Source of the DNA: an uncultured Acidobacteriia bacterium
GTDB lineage: Bacteria > Acidobacteriota > Terriglobia > Bryobacterales > Bryobacteraceae
Length of the DNA stretch: 64,000 bases
Direction: 5' to 3'
NCBI GenBank assembly: GCA_903881085.1
Contig: CAIRSA010000473.1
Span: 57,607-121,606 of the forward strand
Position 1 is the stretch's first letter. Each line of letters begins with the position of its first letter. This document shows, piece after piece, positions 1-9,758 of this stretch. The notes under the pieces were generated by a model. It was not told the origin of the DNA, ran no database searches, and worked only from the letters and a program-made list of their open reading frames with translations. The translations under genes were made by a program, and so were the position numbers.

Positions 1-352
1 AGCATCTTACTGAACAGGTTTTGCCAACAGATGGGCGGTGGTGAGATCGCGCGCGTAATCCGTTTCATCATCGCTTATGTTGCCACCCGATGCGTCATGA
101 ATCTGGTGTTTGCGGTGAACAAGACCTGGGCTCCGGTGGCGCTGGAACTGGAAGATTTGCTGAACGTCGTTTTCCCGTGGATTTTTCTCTTCGGAGTCAC
201 GTTGCGCGCGCGGGTGGCGGTGCGGGCCGAAGCGGAACTGGCCCGTGTGCCAAAGCCTGCAGCGTGGAATCCCAAGCCCTCCACTGGTTGGGATGGCGGT
301 CGGCCTTCTTATTAGACGTAAATGTGCAATTTTGTTAACAGGAGCATATTCC
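1..352. other. Leading non-coding or unassigned stretch
   Basis: I see no convincing gene here. Open frames exist on both strands (a 94-codon frame on plus at 31-315 and a longer one on minus), but neither shows a recognisable motif. The minus one runs into the receptor gene that starts at 353. The only clear signal is a ribosome-binding site, GGAG at 341-344, correctly spaced before the ATG at 353. Confidence 0.5.
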
Positions 353-3300
353 ATGATTCGTATTTTCCTAACTTTGCTGGCATTTGGCGCAATGTTAAGC
401 GCCCAGACAAATACGGCGGTGATTCGCGGCGTAGTATCGGATCCGGGCGGTGCCAATGTCGCCAGCGCCAAGATCGCAGCAAAGAACAACCAGACGGCGA
501 TTGTTTATTCCGCGGTGACCAATGATACCGGTCTTTACCTGCTTCCCGACGCGCCCGCGGGTAATTACACAATCACGGTGGAGCATCCCGGCTTCCGAGG
601 CCATGTGCGGAAATCTGTGACGGTATCGACAGGAGCGACCCTCGCGCTCGACGTCAAACTGGAACTGGGCGAACTGAGCCAGTCGGTGACGGTGAGCGGT
701 GAAGTGGCGATGGTGCAGAGTTCGACTTCAGGCGTCGACCAGTTGATCGAGTCAAAAAGTATCGCCGATATCCCGTTGGGTGACCGGCGGACGATGAACG
801 TAGTGCAATTGAGCGGAGCGGCGGTTTTCGCCGGTTACGACAGTGGCCAGAAGCCGAATTTCTCGCTTGCCGGCGGGCGTGCGCAAAGCCAGATGTTCTG
901 GATCGATGGCGCCAGCGGGCAGAACATGCGGCTGGGAATTGGGCAGATGGACACCGATCCACCGGTGGAACTCATTCAGGAAATCAAGGTCCTGAGCAAC
1001 AACTACTCGGCGGAGTTCGGAGGCTCCAACGGCGGAGTCATTATTGAAACCACCAAGAGCGGAACGAACGAATTCCACGGCAGCGCGCTTGAGTATTTGC
1101 GCAATGACCTGATGGACGCGCCGGGCTTCTTCGCGCCGATCGTAAACGGCGATAAGAGCAAGCCGAAACTGCGCTATAACTTGTTCGGCGGAACCATCGG
1201 AGGTCCGATCATTAAGAACAAAACGTTCTTCTTCTTCGACTATGAAGGCAGCCGGCGCAGCACAGGTTTCACCTCGACGCTTACCGTACCCACGCTGCTA
1301 CAGCGCACGGGCGATTTCTCGAAGACCACCACAGCTGCGGGTGCGCTGGTGGCTATCTACGATCCAAGCACTACCGTTGCGTCGGGTGCGACATCTACGC
1401 GGCAGCTGTATTCGGGAAACATCATACCAACCGCGAAGCTGGATCCGGTCGCCCTCAAAATTCTCAGCTATTATCCGCTTCCCAACCGCACCCCGGACAA
1501 TGCCACCGGCGCAAACAACTTCCGTGCCAACGGTGCGAACACCGTGGTTCACGATTTCTGGTCAATCAAGGGCGACCACAACTTCGGCCCTAAAGACCGC
1601 CTTACCGGCCGCTACATGTTCAACCGCGACAATACCAACATTCTTAGCGTGTTTCCCGATAAGGGGGCTGATACGAATGCTTTCAATATCGCCAACCAGA
1701 AGAGCGCCCTGGGCGACTGGATCCACACCATCAACCCGACAACGGTGAATGAATTTCGCGTCAACATCGCACGGCGCGTTGCGCACGCGTTGACGGCCGG
1801 GGTGGGTGGCGATTATCCCACCAAACTCGGCCTGTAGGGCGTTTCGAACAATGCGTTTCCGAATATCGCGCCCACCGGCTTCGCCGCGTTGGGTACAACT
1901 AACCAGGAGCGCCAACAGTACCCCATCGATCAGCAGCAGTTTGTCGAAAACATTTCTGCCGTGCGTGGCCGCCACTCGCTTAAGGCGGGCTTTGAATATC
2001 GTCGCTCGCGCAATCACGAAATCAATCTCCAAACTGCTTCTGGCCAATTCGCATTTGCCACGACGCCGACCGGCCAGCCGGGCAATGCCGCCACCGGCAA
2101 CGGACTGGCGTCCATGCTGATCGGCTTTCCTACTGCATTCACCGCACTGCAGACCGACGAACTCGATCGCCACAGCTACTATCTGGCGGCGTTCTTTCAG
2201 GACGATTGGACGATCAGCCGCAATCTGACGTTGAATCTGGGAGTGCGCTGGGAAACCGACACACCCATGACCGACACGAAGAGCAAAATGAATGGATTCG
2301 ATCAGACAGCGACCAATCCCGTAAGTGGTACGCCGGGCGTGGTGAAATTCATGGGCCTGAACGGCTTCCGTTCGCAGCCCTACGATGGCGATTACAATAA
2401 CTTCGGCCCGCGTCTGGGATTCGCCTATAAGCTGTTCGGGAGTGAGCGCACCGTGCTGCGCGGCGGCTTCGGAGCCTTTTTCGCACATCCGTTCGATGCC
2501 GGCGTGCCCAACGCCGTCGCCCTCGGCTTCAGCCAGTCTGTAAGCATCAATACGCCGGATAACGGTATAACCGCTCCGTTCTATCTGCGCAATGGTGTTC
2601 CGGGCGCCACCGCTACCCGGCCTGCTTTGAACGACTCGTTCGGCGCCGTGGCGGTGGGGCAGAACCCAAGCACCGCGGTGACTTTCTTTGAAACCAACCG
2701 CCGCACCGGTTACTCCGAGCAATTCAATCTGGGAATTCAGCGGCAGCTGACGAAGACACTGGTGTGGGAAGTGAGCGGCCTCGGCAATCTGGCGCGCAAA
2801 CTTCCAAGCGCGAACCTCTCGATCAACCAAATCCGCCCGGAGATTTTGAATGCGGCGCACCAATCGCAACGCGATCGTCCCTTCCCGCAGTTTTCGGGGG
2901 TGACAATTCAAGGCCCGACGCTGGGTGTTTCCAGTTATCTGGCCGGTATGACGCGCGTTGAGAAACGTTATTCGAATGGCTTCAATGTGAACGCCAGTTA
3001 CACGTTCTCGAAGTTCCTCGAAAATACCAACGATCCGGGGACGACGATCGGGCGCGACGCCGGGCCCTACTCAAACCTGTATAACCGGCGTGCGGATTAT
3101 GGTCCTTCTGCTAACGACGTAAGGAACCGGGTCTCTTTCAGTTCGGTGTACGAACTGCCATTTGGTCCCGGTAAGCCGCATCTGACCAAGAGCGTTTTGG
3201 GGCAGATCATTGGCGGCTGGACGCTAGGCAACGTAACGGTGGTGCAGAGTGGGCCGCCGATGTCGGTCACCACGCAGAATAACAATACCTTCGCCCAGTC

Positions 3301-3654
3301 AGCGGGCTCGCAGCGCCCGATGTTTCGCGCGATCCGAATCTGCCCTCGGACCAGCGCAGCGTTCTCAAGTGGTTTGATACGGCCGCTTTCACACAACCGG
3401 CGAACTTCACCTTCGGAAGTTCCGGTCGTAATATTGTACGCGCGCCGGGCCTGGTGAACTTCGACTTCTCGCTGATGCGTAATTTCAAGTTTCACGAGCG
3501 CTACAACCTGCAGATGCGCGGCGAATCGTTCAATGCATTTAACCACACCAACTTTTCAGCTCCTGGCGGCACCTTCGGCGGAGCGGGTTTTGGCACAATC
3601 AGCGCATCGGGACCGGCGCGGCAGTTGCAGGTCGGAATGCGGTTTGCGTTTTAA
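353..3654 (+). pseudogene. Oar-type TonB-dependent receptor, interrupted (amber + frameshift)
   Basis: This is an outer-membrane TonB-dependent receptor of the Oar type. It has a signal peptide ending near the ALFGAMLSAQ-like segment (reads LAFGAMLSAQ), then a carboxypeptidase-regulatory beta-sandwich, a plug domain (YNL-FGG-IGGP region) and a long barrel ending in MRFAF, the terminal Phe used for barrel assembly. The start at 353 has GGAG eight bases upstream. Two lesions break it. An in-frame TAG lies at 1835-1837, after KLGL. A one-base loss near 3311-3318 moves the reading from the frame of 353 to the frame ending at 3654; restoring one C in the short C run gives QRPDVSRDPN and continues cleanly to WFDTAAFTQP. 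Repaired length would be about 1,100 residues, like the other receptors here. It is either a recent pseudogene or carries consensus errors. A sulfatase follows after 12 bases. Confidence 0.85.
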
Positions 3655-3666
3655 CGGGGAGTTGCT

Positions 3667-5064
3667 ATGAATTCATCGCAAATAACGCGGCGGTCTTTGG
3701 CCGCCGCGCTGGGCGCTCCGCTTGTTCCTGCGGCGGCTGAAACGCATCCGAATGTGCTGCTGCTCCATTGTCACGATCTGGGGCAGCATCTGCACTGCTA
3801 TGGCGTAGATGGCGTGAATTCGCCGCACCTCGATCAACTGGCTGCAGAGGGCGTGCTTTTTGAGAACCACTTCTGTTCGGCGCCACAATGCAGCCCGTCG
3901 CGGGCCTCGATCTTCACCGGACGGTATCCACATTCGAACGGTGTGATGGGCCTGACGCACGCCGATTTCGCCTGGGATTTGCACGAAGGGGAGCGGCACC
4001 TGGGGCAGATTCTGGGCGATGCGGGTTACGCCACTGCGTGCGTGGGTGTGATCCACGAAACGCGCTTGGGCGCCAAGCGTTGCGGTTTTGAAAGCTACGT
4101 CAATGCTTCGATGGCGGTGCCCATGGCCGACGCAGCGATTGCGCGCATGAAGGAGTTTGCGAAATCGCCGGGCAAGCCGTTTTATCTGCAGGCCGGTTGT
4201 ATTGAGCCGCACCGTCTGCCGAGGCGCGACCGGGACGCGGATCAGGATTTTCTCGGCGTTAATCTGCAGCCTGATACCTCACGCGGCGTGACCGTGCCTC
4301 CGTACCTGAAAGACACGCCTGGCACGCGCGCGGAACTGGCCGAGTTGCAGGGCGCGGTGCGGCACATGGATGCGCAGATGGGGCGCGTGATTACCGCGGT
4401 TCGCGAACTGGGGCTCGAAAAGAATACGCTGGTGATCTTCACCACCGACCACGGTATCGCCATGCCGCGTTCGAAGTGCTCAGTCTATGAGCCTGGTCTG
4501 CGCACGGCCTTCATCCTTCGCTACCCCGGACGGAACGGGTGGCACGGAGGAGTGCGCCATAAGCATCTGGTGTCGAACATCGATTGCGTTCCCACGGTGC
4601 TCGACTTGGCTGGCGTGGCGGTTCCGGCGGCAGTGCAAGGCCGGTCGCTCGCGCCGTTGCTCAACGGGCAGCTTTACACGGCGCGCGACCGGATATTCGG
4701 CGAGATCACGTATCACGATTACTACGATCCTCGGCGCAGCATCCGCACTGCGACGCATAAGCTGATCGTCAATTTTTCCAGTGCCCCGGCGTTCATGGAT
4801 CCTTCGCAATCGTGGCGCCCCAGGGCGGATACGATTGTACCGGCCAATCACGCGCTGGCCTATCATGCGCCCTATGAACTGTACGATCTGACGCGCGATC
4901 CGTGGGAGCAGCACGACCTGTCGCGCGATGCGGCGTCGGCAAGTGTGTTGAATCAACTGCGACTGCAACTGGTCGAGCACATGAGGGCAACCGGCGATCC
5001 GATATTGAAGGGCGCGGTGACAGGCCCGCTCCATCAGCGCTCGCAGGCCTGGCTGTTGGGGTAG
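3667..5064 (+). CDS. Sulfatase (heparan N-sulfatase-like)
   Basis: A type I (formylglycine) sulfatase of 465 residues that hydrolyses a sulfate ester or sulfamate, presumably on an oligosaccharide in the periplasm. The N-terminus carries a twin-arginine-like signal (ITRRSLAAALG) and an Ala-rich cleavage region. The formylglycine motif is CSPSR at residues 75-79, followed by TGRYPHSNG. The metal-site strand reads HCHDLG rather than the usual DDLG, and the GKWH element is replaced by VGVIHE. Both are features I associate with the N-sulfoglucosamine sulfohydrolase-like branch, so substrate may differ from the other sulfatases in the window. The C-terminus has the usual YELYDLTRDPWEQHDL element. 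It sits 12 bases after the receptor and 5 bases before the GH43 gene, so it probably belongs to the same operon. Confidence 0.9.
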   Translation: MNSSQITRRSLAAALGAPLVPAAAETHPNVLLLHCHDLGQHLHCYGVDGVNSPHLDQLAAEGVLFENHFCSAPQCSPSRASIFTGRYPHSNGVMGLTHADFAWDLHEGERHLGQILGDAGYATACVGVIHETRLGAKRCGFESYVNASMAVPMADAAIARMKEFAKSPGKPFYLQAGCIEPHRLPRRDRDADQDFLGVNLQPDTSRGVTVPPYLKDTPGTRAELAELQGAVRHMDAQMGRVITAVRELGLEKNTLVIFTTDHGIAMPRSKCSVYEPGLRTAFILRYPGRNGWHGGVRHKHLVSNIDCVPTVLDLAGVAVPAAVQGRSLAPLLNGQLYTARDRIFGEITYHDYYDPRRSIRTATHKLIVNFSSAPAFMDPSQSWRPRADTIVPANHALAYHAPYELYDLTRDPWEQHDLSRDAASASVLNQLRLQLVEHMRATGDPILKGAVTGPLHQRSQAWLLG

Positions 5065-5069
5065 TTGAA

Positions 5070-6077
5070 ATGACTTATACACGATTCGTATTCATGCTCC
5101 TGGCCGCATGCCCGATTGCCCCGGCCGCTGACACTTACACCAATCCGGTGGGCAACAAGCCTGTGGTGATCGGTGATCCTTTTGTTCTCCAGCATGCCGG
5201 AAAATACTACTTGTTCGGAACGAACGCGCCGGATGGATTCCGCGTCTCCGTTTCCACAGACCTCGTGCATTGGACTGACGCCGGTTACGCCTGGCGTAAG
5301 ACCGCCGATTCCTGGTCCGATCCCCCATACTGGGCGCCCGAAGTGAAGTATTACCAGGGCAAGTTTTACATGACATACAGCGGCAGGGTACGTGGGTCGA
5401 AACCGGCAAGGTTGCTGACAGCCCTAGCCGTGAGCGATCGCCCCGAAGGCCCCTACAAGGACCTGCACGCCCCGTGGTTCGACCCGGGGTACTCCGTGAT
5501 TGACGCAGATATCTTTGTCGATACCGATGGAACGCCGTACCTGTATTTCAGCCGTAACGGTTCGCAGGATGGTTATTCCTACGGAATTGTCTACGGGGTA
5601 AAACTGACTCGAGACCTCGCAAAACTTGTGGGCGAACCAGTCAAGCTGCTTGAGGCCAGCCAACCATGGGAGCGCATCAACTGGGCGGACAATCGCTGTA
5701 ATGAAGGGCCGACCGTACTCAAACATAACGGAAGGTACCTCATGACTTACTCGGCCAATCACACTGGGCGTCCGGGTTATGGCATCGGCGTCGCTTCGTC
5801 GGACAATCCGCTTGGGCCGTGGGTAAAAAACAAAGCAAATCCGATTCTGGCCAGTCACCTCGATATTGGCGTTTCATCGCCTGGCCACAACTCCATCACG
5901 CTTTCGCCCGATGGCACGGAGATGTTCATCGTGTATCACACGCATGCCGACCCCAAGAATCCGGCAGGCGATCGCGTAATGAACATCGACCGGATGGTTT
6001 TCGATGGCGATGGACTGCGCGTTATAGGACCTACGCGAACGCCCCAACCAATGCCATCGGGTACCCCGGTAAAATAG
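5070..6077 (+). CDS. Glycoside hydrolase family 43-type (arabinosidase/xylosidase)
   Basis: A secreted five-bladed propeller glycosidase of 335 residues, with a signal peptide ending around PAAD. The GH43 catalytic triad can be placed: base Asp in IGDPFVL (D36), the pKa-modulating Asp in VIDADIFVDTDG (D145 or D147), and acid Glu in CNEGPTVLKHNGRYLMTYS (E212). Family members are inverting alpha-L-arabinofuranosidases, endo-arabinanases or beta-xylosidases. The sequence does not let me choose, though the nearby GH51 and GH39 genes favour arabinose/xylose linkages. I chose the ATG at 5070 rather than upstream in-frame starts because those lie inside the sulfatase and precede the signal peptide. 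Confidence 0.85.
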   Translation: MTYTRFVFMLLAACPIAPAADTYTNPVGNKPVVIGDPFVLQHAGKYYLFGTNAPDGFRVSVSTDLVHWTDAGYAWRKTADSWSDPPYWAPEVKYYQGKFYMTYSGRVRGSKPARLLTALAVSDRPEGPYKDLHAPWFDPGYSVIDADIFVDTDGTPYLYFSRNGSQDGYSYGIVYGVKLTRDLAKLVGEPVKLLEASQPWERINWADNRCNEGPTVLKHNGRYLMTYSANHTGRPGYGIGVASSDNPLGPWVKNKANPILASHLDIGVSSPGHNSITLSPDGTEMFIVYHTHADPKNPAGDRVMNIDRMVFDGDGLRVIGPTRTPQPMPSGTPVK

Positions 6078-6148
6078 CCCAACCGTTAGGCAAGGCGCCT
6101 GCATCTTCACTTAACAGGACTCATACTGGCCTTAATTGAGGAGATGTC

Positions 6149-9100
6149 ATGACCAAGAATGTCTGGCGCGCATGTACTGTCGCTGCCCTGCTGGCCTCCA
6201 TTTGCCTGGCCCAGCGCGATCGCGGAGTCATCACGGGAAACGTGACCGACTCGACCGGCGCGGTGCTGGCCAATGCTCAATTGAAGGTGATCCAGGTGGA
6301 AACCAACTCCACACTGCAATCACACACCTCTGACGCGGGAGCTTATACTGTGCCGAACCTCGCGATCGGAGCTTACCGCATCGAAGTCGAGGCCCCGGGT
6401 TTCAAGCGGCTCCAACGCACCAATATCCATTTGGAGATGGGCCAGACCCTGCGCGTCGATCTGATCATGGAAGTCGGCTCGGTGACTGACTCAGTCGCGG
6501 TGACGGCCGAGTTGTCACGAGTGGAAACGGAGTCGCCGCGAGTACAGGCCACCATGGATAACGAATCCGTGCGCAACGTGCCACGCACATTCACCGATAA
6601 CGACCGCGCCCGAACCGTTGAGAGCTGGATCTACAACATCCTGCCTGGCGTCACCGGTACGCCGCAGACCAGCATCATCAACGGCATGAACTCTTCAAGT
6701 ACGAAGGTAACGCTGTTTGACGGCGCTCCGGGAGGCGCCCAGGCGGGAGGCATCATTACCGAGTCCTCGCCTTCGCTCGAAGCTGTGGGCGAGTTTCAAG
6801 TCATCACCGCGGGCTACACCGCCGAGTACGGCCGCCTGGCGCAAGGCGTCCTCAGCTACTCTTTCAAATCAGGGGCCAACGAAATCCACGGCTCTGCCTA
6901 TGGGGCCATCAAGAATGAGTTTTTTGAGGCCAATACCTTTGTGAACAATTTCTTCGGGCGTCCTAAAGATCCTGACCGCAAGTACAATTATGCGTTCGGA
7001 TTCGGCGGGCCAGTTATGTTGCCGAAGGTGTACAACGGCAAGAATAAGACATTTTTCTACTTCACCTATGAGCGCTACAACCAGCACTTGTTCAGCAACG
7101 GGCCGCCCAACTTTGCCTACCCACTGCAGGATTTCTGGAATGGCGATTTCAGCCGCCTGATGAGCGATCCGGGGTTCAAAAAAGTGGGAACCGATGCTCT
7201 TGGCCGCGATATCGTCCAGGGCATGATTTACGATCCAACTACTATCCGGCTACTGCCGGATGGCTCCGGCCGCTACGTCGCCGATCCATTCTTCGGCAAT
7301 ATCATTCCGAAATCCAGATTCAGCCAGGTGTCCCAGAATGTCGCGAAAGTTGGCCTTCCCCGATATCTGCCGACTTATAAGGACCCTAAAACAGGACTCG
7401 TCCCATTGCAGCAGAACGCCAATTGGCCGGCGCTTCGCGATTCAGGCGTTGCGCAGATTTCCGATTTCGCGCAACACCAGTACGATGTCAAAATCGACCA
7501 GATCATTTCCAGCCGGCACAGGCTTTCCGGCAGCTACGATTTCAATCGCCGTCCGGTGGTGGAACCTCGTACCGGTGGCTTGTGGGATTATAGCGATCCG
7601 ACTGGCGGACCGTGGGCGCAGGATTTCTATCAGAACATGAACACGCACCGCTGGCGAATGTCTGAGGATTGGACCGTCACGCCGCACATTTTTAACCGCA
7701 TCAACGCCTACTACAACCTCAATACCAATCCTCCTGGAGACAAGAACACCGGCACAGATGGCGCTTCCGTCTACGGCATCAAGGGGACTAGTCTCAATAA
7801 CTATCCAAATCTGCAGTGGGGAGGAGGGCCGATCTATCCACTCGCGTTCCCGCAGCCGTTTTTCGCATATGTTGCCCGGGCGTATATCTTCGGCTTCAGC
7901 GACACGGTAAGCTTCACGAAGGGCAAACACTTCTTCAAGGCTGGTTACGACAATCAAAACTACTTCCGGACGGGTCCGGTCTATGACAAAGGCAATTCAG
8001 GCCTCACCCTTGCTTTCAGTTCCGGAGCTACATCGATTCCAAACGTCGCTGTGAACTCACAGTACACCGGATACTCCTTTGCGTCGTTCCTATTGGGAAT
8101 CGTCAACAACGGCTCACTGGGAGTACCGGCGCCGACTACCGCACACTACAACTACCACGCTTTGTTTTTCCAGGACGACTTTAAAGTCCTGCCCAACCTG
8201 ACGCTGAACCTGGGAGTGCGGTGGGATTTTAATCCGCTCAGCTATGAGTCGCATGACCGCCAGACCAGTTGGGATCCGAACGTCAAAGATCCCTACCTTG
8301 GATTGAATCTGCCTGGAGCCTATACCTTTGCAGGTAACTGCAATATCTGCACAGGAAGCCGTACCTTTGGCAAGCCGGACTATAACAACTTTGCGCCTCG
8401 GATTGGTTTCGCCTGGAGAGCGGCGAAGGATCTGACGGTGCGCGGTGCGTATACGATCCAATATGTGGGCGACGATGTGAACCTAGGGCCGAACATCGTA
8501 GGCGCGGGCTCCTTCAACCTGGCCGCCGATCCGGTCCACCCATGGACGGGCATTTTCAATTGGGACAATGGAATCCCGCAAGATCGTTACATTCCGGCTA
8601 CGCGCGATGTCTCGTACGCCGATACGGTGGGCGCCGCAACGATGGTGGATCCGCGCTACGGCATCACTCCCTATATCCAGCAATGGAATCTCAATGTGCA
8701 GAAGATGTTGCCTGGGAAGATTCTGCTCGATGTTGGTTACATCGGCAATAAGGCGACCAAACTCCGCGGAGGTCTTGTCAGGCCGGATCAAACTCCTGCC
8801 TCAGTGATTCAGAAGTACGGCGCTACTTTGGCAAACACGATCAACAATGCAGCCGACGCGGCTCGCTATGGCGTACCGTATCCGTACCCTGGATTTGTAG
8901 GTACGGTGAACAGTGCCTTGCGGCAGTATCCGCAGCTTAGAGCGAACAGCACGGTTGCAGTTACCGCCCCGCCTGAGGGTATGTCGAGTTACAACTCGCT
9001 CACCGTGACGGTGGACCGGAAGTTCCACAAAGGGCTCTCGGTGTTTGCCGACTATGTTTGGTCAAAGAGTCTGAATAACACGGAAGGCGGGTCATTGGAT

Positions 9101-9727
9101 TACTACAACACACGCATTGAAAAGGGCCTGGCGAGTTTCGATGCGCCGCACCGGATGAAGGTGTTCTTCATGTATGAACTGCCGGTGGGACGCAAGCGAT
9201 CTTTCGGCTCAAACATGCCCAAGGCTCTCGATTGGGTAGTAGGCGGATGGGAAGTATCGGGGGTGCTGAACTACTTCAGCGGCGCTCCGCTCACTATCGC
9301 TGGAATTGCGGGCATCACGGGTTGGAATGGCGGAACTCCGCGGCCGGACTTCAAAGCCGGGCAGATTCAATACACTCCCGATCCGCGTGCATTCGACTAT
9401 GCCAACCGCCTCTCCAATCCCACGGCAGACAGGTATTTCGATACCTCAATGGTCAGCGCGCCCGCGCCGTTGAGCCTGGGATCGGGAGCAATCCGGCAGG
9501 GCAACTTCCGCGGATGGGGAACGAAAAACGAGGACTTGGGTCTCAAGAAATACTTCCGGTTCCGGGAGAAGTACGCGTTCCAACTGCGTGCCGATTTCCT
9601 GAATTCTCTGAATCGCAGCACGATGGCGAATCCGAACACCACGATTACTAGCCCGAATTTTGGTTACATCACGGGCGCGCCGGTCGGGAACCGCACTATG
9701 CAGATTGGGTCGCGGCTTGATTTCTAA
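6149..9727 (+). CDS. Oar-type TonB-dependent receptor (intact)
   Basis: An intact 1,192-residue outer-membrane receptor. After the signal peptide (LLASICLAQ) comes a carboxypeptidase-regulatory domain (GNVTDSTGAVLANA, residues about 25-110), then a plug with the YGRLAQGVLSYSFKSGANEIHGS segment, and a long barrel ending in RLDF. A strong GAGGAG ribosome site stands before the ATG. Unlike the other receptors in the window, it is followed not by a sulfatase but by the cytochrome/DUF1501 pair, which is the arrangement I know from Acidobacteriota and Planctomycetes. No SusD-type lipoprotein lies nearby, so substrate capture must be by the receptor itself. The ligand is unknown. Confidence 0.9.
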   Translation: MTKNVWRACTVAALLASICLAQRDRGVITGNVTDSTGAVLANAQLKVIQVETNSTLQSHTSDAGAYTVPNLAIGAYRIEVEAPGFKRLQRTNIHLEMGQTLRVDLIMEVGSVTDSVAVTAELSRVETESPRVQATMDNESVRNVPRTFTDNDRARTVESWIYNILPGVTGTPQTSIINGMNSSSTKVTLFDGAPGGAQAGGIITESSPSLEAVGEFQVITAGYTAEYGRLAQGVLSYSFKSGANEIHGSAYGAIKNEFFEANTFVNNFFGRPKDPDRKYNYAFGFGGPVMLPKVYNGKNKTFFYFTYERYNQHLFSNGPPNFAYPLQDFWNGDFSRLMSDPGFKKVGTDALGRDIVQGMIYDPTTIRLLPDGSGRYVADPFFGNIIPKSRFSQVSQNVAKVGLPRYLPTYKDPKTGLVPLQQNANWPALRDSGVAQISDFAQHQYDVKIDQIISSRHRLSGSYDFNRRPVVEPRTGGLWDYSDPTGGPWAQDFYQNMNTHRWRMSEDWTVTPHIFNRINAYYNLNTNPPGDKNTGTDGASVYGIKGTSLNNYPNLQWGGGPIYPLAFPQPFFAYVARAYIFGFSDTVSFTKGKHFFKAGYDNQNYFRTGPVYDKGNSGLTLAFSSGATSIPNVAVNSQYTGYSFASFLLGIVNNGSLGVPAPTTAHYNYHALFFQDDFKVLPNLTLNLGVRWDFNPLSYESHDRQTSWDPNVKDPYLGLNLPGAYTFAGNCNICTGSRTFGKPDYNNFAPRIGFAWRAAKDLTVRGAYTIQYVGDDVNLGPNIVGAGSFNLAADPVHPWTGIFNWDNGIPQDRYIPATRDVSYADTVGAATMVDPRYGITPYIQQWNLNVQKMLPGKILLDVGYIGNKATKLRGGLVRPDQTPASVIQKYGATLANTINNAADAARYGVPYPYPGFVGTVNSALRQYPQLRANSTVAVTAPPEGMSSYNSLTVTVDRKFHKGLSVFADYVWSKSLNNTEGGSLDYYNTRIEKGLASFDAPHRMKVFFMYELPVGRKRSFGSNMPKALDWVVGGWEVSGVLNYFSGAPLTIAGIAGITGWNGGTPRPDFKAGQIQYTPDPRAFDYANRLSNPTADRYFDTSMVSAPAPLSLGSGAIRQGNFRGWGTKNEDLGLKKYFRFREKYAFQLRADFLNSLNRSTMANPNTTITSPNFGYITGAPVGNRTMQIGSRLDF

Positions 9728-9758
9728 GGGTGTCCATGGAGAGCAGAAACAGACCGTA

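Noticed and set aside
7..489. A 160-codon minus-strand frame at the left edge
   Set aside because: It overlaps the start and ribosome site of the receptor gene at 353, and its composition shows no domain. I cannot exclude that its upstream half belongs to a gene beyond the edge.
1562..2911. A 449-codon open frame on the minus strand inside the first receptor
   Set aside because: It lies wholly antisense to a well-supported receptor, has no recognisable motif and no ribosome site; such antisense frames are expected in GC-biased codons. The same applies to a 529-codon frame at 34755-36344 and a 342-codon frame at 20259-21287.
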